A stretch of DNA of 21,553 bases, taken from positions 1 to 21,553 of the forward strand of contig JAEWBS010000054.1 in NCBI GenBank assembly GCA_023391005.1, written 5' to 3'. The notes beneath the pieces are model-generated. The model saw only the letters and a list, made by a program, of their open reading frames with translations, was not told the origin of the DNA and did no database searches. A program made the translations under genes and the position numbers. Within the stretch, counting starts at the first letter, position 1. Every line of letters begins with the position of its first letter. Positions 7,044-13,786 of the stretch are shown here, in pieces. Source of the stretch: Bacillota bacterium (GTDB taxonomy: Bacteria; Bacillota; Clostridia; Oscillospirales; Ruminococcaceae).

Positions 7044-8651
7044 TATTTCATTTATCGGCCTTGTATAGCGGTTCATCAGTGCCAAAGCACAGCGCAGTCC
7101 ATCCACGGCGGCGCTCATAATGCCACCGGCGTAGCCCGCCCCCTCGCCACAAGGATAGAGGCCATCCAGCCGCTCGGCCACGCAGCCGCTGTTGCGCAGC
7201 ACCCGCACCGGCGAGGAGGTTCTTGTCTCGACGCCGGTCAGTAAGGCGCCCGGCGCGTCAAACCCCGGAAGCTTTTGGCCTAAAACCGGCAGCGAATGCC
7301 GCATAAACGCCACAACCTGAGGGGGCAATACCGCTGTAATGTCCATTTCCTTTACACCAATCGGGTAGCTAGGTTCCACCCACGCGGCGCTGCTAGGCGA
7401 CGGATTTTTCAGGAAATCGGCCACCCGCATGCAGGGCGCTTTATAATCGCTGCCCGCCGCTTTAAAGGCAGCCTGCTCCAGTCCCTGCTGAAACGCGACG
7501 GCATCCTGCCAGCCGCTGCCGTAATCAGCGGCATCGACCGACACGACCAGTGCGCTGTTGGCGTTCTTTAGATTCCGCGCACGGTAGCTCATGCCGTTGG
7601 TGACCGTCTGCCCTTCACCCGAGGCGGCGGCCACAACCATACCACCCGGACACATACAAAAGGTGTAGGCGGCGCGCTGCCCCTCTCGATGCGAGAGCTG
7701 ATATTCACCGGCAGGCAGGTTGGGGTGTCCTGCAAAATCGCCGTAAATTGCCCGGTCAATCTCGGTTTGCAGATGCTCGATACGCACGCCCACTGAAAAC
7801 GCCTTGGGCGTCAGCACCGCGCCGCTATGTGCGAGCGCCGAAAAGGTATCGCGAGCGCTGTGCCCCACTGCCGCGATAACCGCGTCGGCTGCCAACACGC
7901 CGCCATTGCAGACCACGCCGCAAACCGTGCCGTCCTTAACCTGAAACGCCTCAACACAGCTGAGAAAGTGAATTTCACCACCCAGCGACAAAATTTCATT
8001 GCGGATGCTTTTAACCACATCGCGCAACAGATCGGTGCCGACATGGGGCTTGGCCTTGATCAGAATATCCTGAGGCGCGCCGTGGCGCACCAGCTCGGCG
8101 AGCACCTGTCCGCAGAGCGGATCGTTAATGCGGGTGGTCAGCTTGCCGTCTGAGAAAGTGCCGGCACCCCCCTCGCCAAACTGAACGTTAGTACAGGCAT
8201 CGAGCTGGCCGGTGCGCCAAAAGCGCTCAACGGCGGCAACGCGAGCCTCCATCGATGCGCCGCGCTCCAGAACAATAGGGCGATAGCCGTTTTGCGCGAG
8301 CAGCAGCGCGGAAAACATGCCCGCGGGGCCAAACCCCACGACTACCGGACGGTGAGGGAGCGGCGTATCGCCGGTTTTAATCTCAATCGCTGCCGGAAGC
8401 TTTAGCTGTGAGAGGTCTTTAATATGCGCTTCCAGTAGTTTTTCTCCAAGCGCGTCGGTCACCTCAAGCGCCACAGTGCTGACAAAATGCACCGGCAGCC
8501 GACGCCCATGCCGGGCATCCACCGAGCTGCGCACCACTCTGGCCGAAAGAACCTGAGACGCTTTTAACCCCAACTGTGCGACAGCAACCGAAGGCGCTGC
8601 TTCAACGCCCTGTGCCACCGACGTGTTGACCTGACTCAATTGCAAAAGCAT
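7038..8651 (-). CDS. NAD(P)/FAD-dependent oxidoreductase (COG2509 type)
   Basis: This 537-residue cytosolic flavoprotein belongs to the uncharacterised FAD-dependent dehydrogenase family common in Firmicutes. An N-terminal domain of about 100 residues precedes the FAD-binding Rossmann motif VVVGFGPAG (103-111) and the matching acidic residue in VLERG (127-131). The family-specific segment NVQFGEGGAGTFSDGK occupies 155-170, and a C-terminal flavin-binding region PCGEGAGYAGGI lies near the end. ATG 8651 has an AAGGAG site about 7 bases upstream. It is monocistronic in appearance, with its own promoter. The substrate is unknown; proposals linking such proteins to tetrapyrrole or thiol chemistry are not supported here. 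Confidence 0.88.
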   Translation of the reverse strand: MLLQLSQVNTSVAQGVEAAPSVAVAQLGLKASQVLSARVVRSSVDARHGRRLPVHFVSTVALEVTDALGEKLLEAHIKDLSQLKLPAAIEIKTGDTPLPHRPVVVGFGPAGMFSALLLAQNGYRPIVLERGASMEARVAAVERFWRTGQLDACTNVQFGEGGAGTFSDGKLTTRINDPLCGQVLAELVRHGAPQDILIKAKPHVGTDLLRDVVKSIRNEILSLGGEIHFLSCVEAFQVKDGTVCGVVCNGGVLAADAVIAAVGHSARDTFSALAHSGAVLTPKAFSVGVRIEHLQTEIDRAIYGDFAGHPNLPAGEYQLSHREGQRAAYTFCMCPGGMVVAAASGEGQTVTNGMSYRARNLKNANSALVVSVDAADYGSGWQDAVAFQQGLEQAAFKAAGSDYKAPCMRVADFLKNPSPSSAAWVEPSYPIGVKEMDITAVLPPQVVAFMRHSLPVLGQKLPGFDAPGALLTGVETRTSSPVRVLRNSGCVAERLDGLYPCGEGAGYAGGIMSAAVDGLRCALALMNRYTRPINEIE

Positions 8652-8687
8652 AATCTTGCTCCTTAATACAAATAAAACAAAAATTGG

Positions 8688-8716
8688 ACAATGGATAAAA
8701 GTATTTTATCTGTCAA
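8688..8716 (-). promoter_or_regulatory. Promoter with operator-like palindrome for the FAD dehydrogenase
   Basis: On the minus strand TTGACA (8716-8711) is followed after exactly 17 bases by CATTGT (8693-8688), a weak -10. The whole spacer is a perfect palindrome, GATAAAA-GTA-TTTTATC on the plus strand (8694-8710), as expected for a repressor site occluding a promoter. A second TTGACA lies 11 bases upstream (8727-8722), one helical turn away. Confidence 0.5.
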
Positions 8717-9057
8717 AACGCTGTCAAATGGTCTTCGTACCTTGGACGACGCCCGCGGACAGGTTTGCGCACGCTCTAGATGCCCCATCGAAGAACCTTC
8801 TCGCCTTGAGCAACGCCGCGCATCAACAATTATTGCCGCAAGATGCCCTAGGCCACCCTGCTGGAAGACCCTTTTCACCTTAGCAGGCGCCACTCGAACG
8901 CCGTCTTAATCCCGATCTGATATCCGTGAAAGATCAAACGCGAAATAGCAACACCGTTTTGGTTGTGACGGATGCATGTCAGCAAACCCTACAGCCAGAG
9001 GAGCACCCGTCCAAGACAACAAAACCAGCAACCGAGCGAATGGCGTGCAAACAACAA

Positions 9058-9101
9058 CAGGGGCGCTGCTTGATGTTTGCGCAGCGCCCCTGTTTTGATT
9101 T
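9058..9101. terminator. Bidirectional intrinsic terminator after cdaR
   Basis: A perfect 12-base stem, CAGGGGCGCTGC (9058-9069) with GCAGCGCCCCTG (9081-9092), encloses an 11-base loop. On the plus strand it is followed by TTTTGATTTTTT; on the minus strand by TTGTTGTTTG. It lies about 10 bases beyond the cdaR stop, so it most likely ends the cdaA-cdaR transcript. It could also stop a plus-strand transcript from the gene-free stretch to its left. Confidence 0.9.
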
Positions 9102-9102
9102 T

Positions 9103-10359
9103 TTACTTGCTCTTAACAGTCACCCGCGCGGTGTAGCGGTCGCCATAGGCCCAGCAACTACGCTTGCCGGGAATCAGAATATCAACCGGCACCGTGATCT
9201 GCCCGGTGCGCAGATCGGCCTCCGCCATGTCGATCTGCGCGACCAGATCCTTCGAGGTCAGTGTTTCAAGCTCCGCCTCGGGGCCATAAACCGTCACATT
9301 CGGAATACTTTTGCTTTGAATCGTGACGTCGTATTCGTCGGACAGATTGACAATATAGATGCCGCTGCTGTCGATATTGAGCTCCTTTTCACCAAAGCCG
9401 TCGGGCGTGAACCGCACGCTCAGCTCGTCAATGCCCTCCACCGAGATGAAGCTTGGCGGCAGCGACAGATCGTAGAACATATGCATGTCGGGCGCGATGC
9501 TGCGGATATCAAGATAGCCCAGATGCAGCTCATTGTAGGCCGCAATCAGGTCCGACGGACCGGCGATCTCAATCTCCTTGGGAGAAACGACATACTTCAG
9601 CGTGTCAAGATCAAAGTCAGCGGGGACATTGACAAAATCAAAGGTGACCGGCACCGTCTTCTTTTTGAGCACCGGCAACGTCACCGAGACGGTTTTGCTG
9701 TCATATTCAAAATAAGGGCTGTTGATCTCATTGCCGTCGGCGTCCTTGAGCACGATGGGCGTCTCGTAAGTGGCACTTGCCGAAAGCGGCTTTTCAAAGC
9801 TGAGATGTACCCCCGCCGAAGCCACCGCTTCCATTTCGGTTGCCGGACCGACCACCTGAACCTCGGAGGGATAAATGTACTCCTCATCCAAAATATAGCC
9901 GTCGGGAATATCCAGCCCCGCAATATCCACCTGCACCGGTAGAATTTTGGTTACGCGATGGTCAAACCGCATCGAAATCACATCCGGCACCGTACCCTTG
10001 ATTTCGATGTCGCGGTGGCGGGTATCGGTAATTTCAAGCGCGAGGTCGTAGGTGCCAGGGCCGCTGATATTGTTGAGCTTGGCCAGCACACGCAACTCCG
10101 ACGCCTTGATATTGCCCACCGTGGCGCGCGGGCCGTTGACCTCGACGTCGACGGTAAAGTCGGCGTCGGTGACGGGATATAAATCTAGCCGCGTCAAATT
10201 GCTGTCGCCGGTATCGAGGTTGACGGGAACATTGCGAATAAAATCCTGAATGTTTGAGTCGATATTATAAGCGACCATCACCCAGATCAGAATAGCGCCC
10301 AGTACCGACAGGACGATAAGCACCGTATTATTGTCTAAAAAAGATTTATTATTTTTCAT
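9103..10359 (-). CDS. cdaR: YbbR-domain protein, CdaA regulator
   Basis: CdaR (YbbR) is a membrane-anchored extracytoplasmic protein that binds and modulates the diadenylate cyclase CdaA. The 418-residue product begins with a short cytoplasmic tail and one transmembrane helix (about 12-31, IVLSVLGAILIWVMVAY), followed by tandem YbbR beta-rich domains of about 80-90 residues each, recognisable by repeated segments such as VPVNLDTG, LPVQVDIAG, VPVTFDFVN and VPVDILIPG. Its ATG overlaps the cdaA stop by 4 bases, so the pair is translationally coupled. In many Firmicutes glmM follows; here the operon ends at the terminator immediately downstream. Confidence 0.92.
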   Translation of the reverse strand: MKNNKSFLDNNTVLIVLSVLGAILIWVMVAYNIDSNIQDFIRNVPVNLDTGDSNLTRLDLYPVTDADFTVDVEVNGPRATVGNIKASELRVLAKLNNISGPGTYDLALEITDTRHRDIEIKGTVPDVISMRFDHRVTKILPVQVDIAGLDIPDGYILDEEYIYPSEVQVVGPATEMEAVASAGVHLSFEKPLSASATYETPIVLKDADGNEINSPYFEYDSKTVSVTLPVLKKKTVPVTFDFVNVPADFDLDTLKYVVSPKEIEIAGPSDLIAAYNELHLGYLDIRSIAPDMHMFYDLSLPPSFISVEGIDELSVRFTPDGFGEKELNIDSSGIYIVNLSDEYDVTIQSKSIPNVTVYGPEAELETLTSKDLVAQIDMAEADLRTGQITVPVDILIPGKRSCWAYGDRYTARVTVKSK

Positions 10360-11213
10360 CGCTTCACCTTAAAAAACGGCGGCAGACGGTCGCCTTTTTC
10401 TTCGCGCTTCTCGACGATAAAGATGCCCTCGAGCTCCTTGACCAATTGCTCACCGGTAAAGCCGCGCAGCAGCTTGCCGTTTTTCGCCACCGTGATTACG
10501 CCGGTTTCTTCCGAGACAATAACCACAATCGCGTCGGAGCTTTCGCTCATGCCAAGGCCCGCGCGATGACGGGTTCCCATCTCCTTGCTGATCGTAAAAT
10601 TATCGGACAGCGGCAGGTAGCAGCCGGCGGCGACGAGCCTTCCGCCCCGGATGATCAATGCGCCGTCATGCAGCGGCGAATTGGGAAAAAAGATATTCCC
10701 TAACAGCTCCGCGCTGGGGGCCGCGTCGATAACCGTTCCAGTTTTAATGATCTCGCCCAGCATACTCTGGCGCTCGAGCACAATCAGCGCCCCTATTCTG
10801 CGCTTGGAAAGAAAGGTCGCCGCGTCGCCAATGTCGTTGATCGCCCGCCGCCAGCGTGAATTGACGTCATCAACATCAACATTACCGCCAAAAAGCTGAA
10901 GACTTGAAAACCGGGTCCGCCCCACCTGCTCAAGCGAGCGGCGCAGCTCGGGCTGAAAGACGATCAGCAGTGCCAAAGCACCGTATTGGAATACATAACG
11001 GATCAAAAAGCTTAAAGAACGCATTCCGGCAAAGGTCGCGACCGTATAAACGCCCACCAACACGCCCAAGCCTTTAACGAGCTGAATAGCGCGGGTCTCA
11101 CGCACAAGGCGGATGGCCTGATACATTAAATAGGCCACGACTACAATATCTAAAAAGTCTGAAATGCCAAAGGAATTCAGTATTCCCCGTATGTCATAAA
11201 TCAGGTTGTCCAC
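10356..11213 (-). CDS. cdaA: Diadenylate cyclase CdaA (YbbP/DacA type)
   Basis: CdaA condenses two ATP into cyclic di-AMP, the messenger controlling potassium/osmolyte balance and wall homeostasis. The 285-residue protein has three N-terminal transmembrane segments (about 19-37, 45-63 and 68-86), a linker, and the DAC domain with both catalytic motifs: DGA at 183-185 and RHRAG at 215-219. The length is typical of the CdaA class. The frame starts with GTG at 11213; an AAGGAT ribosome site lies about 10 bases upstream, and no better ATG is present. A promoter precedes it. The coupling to cdaR is the standard arrangement. Confidence 0.96.
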   Translation of the reverse strand: MDNLIYDIRGILNSFGISDFLDIVVVAYLMYQAIRLVRETRAIQLVKGLGVLVGVYTVATFAGMRSLSFLIRYVFQYGALALLIVFQPELRRSLEQVGRTRFSSLQLFGGNVDVDDVNSRWRRAINDIGDAATFLSKRRIGALIVLERQSMLGEIIKTGTVIDAAPSAELLGNIFFPNSPLHDGALIIRGGRLVAAGCYLPLSDNFTISKEMGTRHRAGLGMSESSDAIVVIVSEETGVITVAKNGKLLRGFTGEQLVKELEGIFIVEKREEKGDRLPPFFKVKR

Positions 11214-11257
11214 AGGTGCACATCCTTTGCCAAATCATTGTTAAATCTATTGTATTT

Positions 11258-11286
11258 ATTGTATCATAATCGCATGAATATCACAA
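11258..11286 (-). promoter_or_regulatory. Predicted promoter of cdaA-cdaR
   Basis: On the minus strand TTGTGA (11286-11281) and TACAAT (11263-11258) are spaced 17 bases apart in AT-rich DNA, giving a leader of about 40 nt before the GTG start. An alternative pair, TTGATT and TATATA at 17 bases, lies slightly upstream. This suggests cdaA is not solely dependent on ispDF transcription. Confidence 0.6.
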
Positions 11287-11312
11287 TTATATAAATGAAA
11301 ACTTTTATCGAA

Positions 11313-11795
11313 TCAATTTTGTCCCCGTTCAAAAATAAGGCATACCGCGTGACAAGCGATGCCCTCCTGTTGGCCCGTAAAGCCCAGCCCTTCTTCGGTT
11401 GTAGCCTTTACGCTGACCTGTGTGATGTCAATGTCGCAGGCAGCGGCGATGCAGCGGCGCATCTCGCCGATATAAGGCGCCAACTTAGGGGCCTGCGCCA
11501 GTATCGTCGCGTCGATATTGCCGATCGAATAGCCCTTCTGCGCCAGCATTGCCACAACCCTTCTAAGCAGCGCAATACTGTCCGCGTCCGCATAGGCGGC
11601 GTCGCTGTCGGGAAAATGCGCCCCGATATCGCCGAGCGCCGCCGCCCCGAGCAGGGCGTCGATAACGCTGTGGGCCAAAACATCGGCATCGGAGTGCCCG
11701 AGCAGCCCATGTGTGTGCGGTAACTCAACACCGCCTATAATCAGCTTTCGGCCCTCTACAAGCCGATGAACGTCATAGCCATGCCCGATTCGCAT
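11313..11795 (-). CDS. ispF: 2-C-methyl-D-erythritol 2,4-cyclodiphosphate synthase
   Basis: IspF cyclises CDP-methylerythritol 2-phosphate to MEcPP with release of CMP in the MEP isoprenoid pathway. The 160-residue product is of standard length. It starts with the family signature MRIGHGYDVH, placing metal ligands Asp8 and His10, with the third ligand His42 in GHSDADVLAHS (33-43). The conserved GDIGAHFPD and the C-terminal KATTEEGLGF region are present. A GGAGGGG ribosome site lies inside the end of ispD, and only one base separates the genes, so they form one operon. Confidence 0.97.
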   Translation of the reverse strand: MRIGHGYDVHRLVEGRKLIIGGVELPHTHGLLGHSDADVLAHSVIDALLGAAALGDIGAHFPDSDAAYADADSIALLRRVVAMLAQKGYSIGNIDATILAQAPKLAPYIGEMRRCIAAACDIDITQVSVKATTEEGLGFTGQQEGIACHAVCLIFERGQN

Positions 11796-11796
11796 T

Positions 11797-12498
11797 TTAA
11801 AACCCCTCCCGCATCAAAAAGGCCTCCGCGAGGATGAAATCCTCCTCGGTGGTCAGCTTGATGTTCTGATAATCGCCCGGGGAAAGCACCACCGTCGCCC
11901 CGAGACTTTCTATGAGCTGGCAGTCGTCGGAATATTCCTGTTCGCTCTCTGCAAACGCACGCAGATAGAGTTCTTTTCGAAACACCTGCGGCGTCTGGAT
12001 CTGTACAAGCACCTCGCGCGGCAGCGTTTCGGCAACAAAATCGCCGCTGCGGCGCTTAATGGTGTCTTTGACCGGCACCGCCGCCGTAGCAGCGCCATGC
12101 CGGACCGCCGCGTTGACCGCAGCCTCTATCACCGTATCGGAGACAAGCGGCCGCGCCCCGTCATGAATGCAGACATATTGCGCACCAGCCGAGCAGGCAC
12201 ACACCCCCGCATACACCGATTGCTGACGCGTAGCGCCCCCTTTAACGATGCTGCGCAGCTTTTTAAAGCCCTGATATTTGACGTCGGCCAGCAGCGCGGG
12301 GATATATTCCTCCCGCGTGACCACTACAATCTCGTCTATGAGGCCGCAGCGCTCAAAGGCGTTGATGGTATGTATGAGCACCGGCAGCCCGCACAGGTCG
12401 GCTGTGAGCTTGTCAAAACCCATGCGCAGGGACGATCCGCCCGCCGCAATCACGGCGGAAATCGGGCCAAAATCACGGCCCCGCCTCGATTTAAACAT
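11797..12498 (-). CDS. ispD: 2-C-methyl-D-erythritol 4-phosphate cytidylyltransferase
   Basis: IspD transfers CMP from CTP to methylerythritol 4-phosphate, the third step of the MEP pathway. The 233-residue product has the nucleotide-binding loop IAAGGSSLRMGFDK (17-30, with Arg25 and Lys30), the IHDGARPLV segment and AVPVKDTIKR, all typical of IspD. An N-terminal extension of about ten residues precedes the first strand. The assigned ATG has AGGA 8 bases upstream and a stronger AAGGAG 15 bases further. Unusually, an intrinsic terminator ends only about 22 bases before the ATG and no clear promoter lies between them, so expression may depend on read-through. IspD and IspF are the cytidylyltransferase and cyclase of one pathway. 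Confidence 0.95.
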   Translation of the reverse strand: MFKSRRGRDFGPISAVIAAGGSSLRMGFDKLTADLCGLPVLIHTINAFERCGLIDEIVVVTREEYIPALLADVKYQGFKKLRSIVKGGATRQQSVYAGVCACSAGAQYVCIHDGARPLVSDTVIEAAVNAAVRHGAATAAVPVKDTIKRRSGDFVAETLPREVLVQIQTPQVFRKELYLRAFAESEQEYSDDCQLIESLGATVVLSPGDYQNIKLTTEEDFILAEAFLMREGF

Positions 12499-12520
12499 AG
12501 GACGTTCCTGCCACTCCTTT

Positions 12521-12557
12521 CAAAAAAAGCCTGCCCTACAAACTGCAAGACAGGCTT
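12521..12557 (-). terminator. Intrinsic terminator or attenuator directly upstream of ispD
   Basis: On the minus strand AAGCCTG (12557-12551) pairs with CAGGCTT (12533-12527), and the right arm runs into a T7 tract (12528-12522). It sits between the DivIVA-like gene and ispD, with the ispD ribosome site immediately after it. It either ends the divIVA transcript or acts as an attenuator for ispD-ispF. Confidence 0.75.
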
Positions 12558-12726
12558 AAATCATACTGCTTCCGCACTGAAAATCGCTCTCTTAACGGTG
12601 GCGTTTTGCCCAGCTTGCGGTATTAGGCCAGCGGAACCGGCCCGATGTCGATATCATCTTTTCAAGCTCAAAGCAAAAATCTGTTCGTCAAGGACTGAGC
12701 TTCTAAGTGAGAGGGCGGTATTAACT
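12558..12726 (-). promoter_or_regulatory. Structured leader region upstream of ispD terminator
   Basis: This 169-base non-coding stretch contains several inverted repeats: TGAGCTT/AAGCTCA (12696-12702 with 12664-12670), TGCGG/CCGCA (12616-12620 with 12572-12576) and a GGCC..GGCC hairpin near 12630-12645. It ends in the terminator. A TATGAT -10-like box near 12561 lacks a -35. It does not match a T-box or any riboswitch I recognise. Confidence 0.35.
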
Positions 12727-13669
12727 TTAAAAAAGCAGTTTTTTGATCAGCCTCGAAAGCGTTTCGGAGCTGCTGTACTGCTGCTCGGCCTGAGACCGAA
12801 CAGTCTTTGAGGACGCCGAAGACATCACCTCGCCGCTGACCGAAGCCTGTTCTACAGCTTCAGATCGTTGCGGCGCCACGAAAAAAGTTTTGCTGCGGTA
12901 CTTTGTCGATGCGGTGCGTGGCCTTATCGCAGGGAGGTTTAACGTCCTGCTGCTCGGCTTTGGCAGCCTTCGCCACCTCGACAACGGCGTCGTCGGCACC
13001 GGCCGGCACGACTCCCAGCAACATGTGGTCAATCTCGTCGAGCCGCGCGGTGAAGCTTTGCATCAAATCCTCAAGCTGGCCGCGCACGGTGGCAATCTCA
13101 CCACGCATCAGCGACACTTCCTTGGTGATCTTGCGGCTGGCGGTTACAGCGCTCTTTTTAATCTGCTCCGCCTGCTCCTGCGCCTGCGCAACGGTATCGG
13201 CCGCGCGCTGGTTTGCGTCTAAAATAATATCGCCGATCTGCGCTGAGATATCCTCGTAGCGCTTGGCTTTATATTCGTAGTTTTGAAGCTGCACCATCAA
13301 CTGCCGGTTCTGATCTTTTTGCTGCTGCAGCTCTTTTTCACGCTCAATATAGCGCAGCTTTTGCTGACTGACCTCGCTGCGCAGCGATTCGACCGTGCCG
13401 GTCAGCTCGCGGATTTTGCCGCCGCGCTCGTCGAGCTGACGCTCCATCTCGCTTATTTTAGCCTCAAAGCTTGATACCTGATCTGAAAGCTGATTGCGTG
13501 CGGTCGAAACCTCGCTGATGTGCTGGGCCAGCTCTTGCGCCATTGTTCGGTTCTGTTTCCGAAGCTTGTCGATATAGGTCAATACCTCTTGCTTTTCAAA
13601 GCCGCCAAAAAAGCTCGTTTTCAGCAGCACCTTTTCATCGCCGTAAAGCGTCAGATCCAATTCGGCCAT
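12727..13669 (-). pseudogene. DivIVA-like coiled-coil protein, frameshifted near its 3' end
   Basis: The gene encodes a DivIVA/GpsB-family-like protein, probably a cytoplasmic scaffold acting at the division site or poles. From ATG 13669 (GGAGG 8 bases upstream, better than the earlier ATG at 13687) it has an N-terminal membrane/lipid-targeting region with FGGFEKQEVLTYIDKL (21-36), then long heptad-rich coiled coil to about residue 215. As read, it ends at 12860 after 269 residues. However, the +1 frame continues without a stop past an A6 run (T6 in the mRNA, 12881-12886) for another 50 codons, ending SRLIKKLLF at 12727. Removing one T joins the frames as KVPQQNFFVAPQRSEAV and gives a 313-residue protein. 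This suggests a one-base insertion, or a sequencing error, or less likely programmed slippage. Only the C-terminal tail is affected, so the protein may remain functional. Confidence 0.75.
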
Positions 13670-13713
13670 CCCAGATTCCTCCCGCATGCAAAATAATTGA
13701 ACTTTACCTTGGT

Positions 13714-13742
13714 ATTATAGCATTTTATCCTGCATTAACCAA
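13714..13742 (-). promoter_or_regulatory. Predicted promoter of the DivIVA-like gene
   Basis: On the minus strand TTGGTT (13742-13737) and a perfect TATAAT (13719-13714) are 17 bases apart, with TGC before the -10 forming an extended -10. It would start transcription about 40 bases upstream of the ATG at 13669. Confidence 0.75.
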
Positions 13743-13786
13743 GGGCATTTTGTCATTTATTTATGGAACATTGCGCCAAATCGGCG

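Larger units (their letters stand above)
8652..9102. other. Gene-free region between cdaR and the FAD dehydrogenase
   Basis: This 451-base stretch holds the promoter of the FAD-dehydrogenase gene on the left and the cdaR terminator on the right. The middle (about 8728-9057) is GC-rich and has no frame resembling a protein I know. It contains paired segments, notably GGTCTTC (8730-8736) with GAAGACC (8864-8870). Signature motifs of RNase P RNA, tmRNA and SRP RNA were looked for on both strands and not found. It may be a non-coding RNA or a gene remnant. Confidence 0.5.

Noticed and set aside
8663..8893. 76-codon minus-strand frame upstream of the FAD dehydrogenase
   Set aside because: No ribosome site, no recognisable protein pattern, and it runs through the predicted promoter.
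8728..9057. RNase P RNA, tmRNA, SRP RNA or 6S RNA
   Set aside because: Signature motifs of the first three are absent on both strands. A 6S-like fold could not be demonstrated by eye, so no RNA class was assigned.
8926..9942. 338-codon plus-strand open frame spanning the cdaR terminator
   Set aside because: It is mostly antisense to cdaR, crosses a strong hairpin terminator and shows no family motif or ribosome site.
12558..12726. T-box leader upstream of ispD
   Set aside because: The region has a terminator, but the conserved T-box antiterminator bulge and AGTA-type elements are not seen, and ispD is not an amino-acid-related gene.
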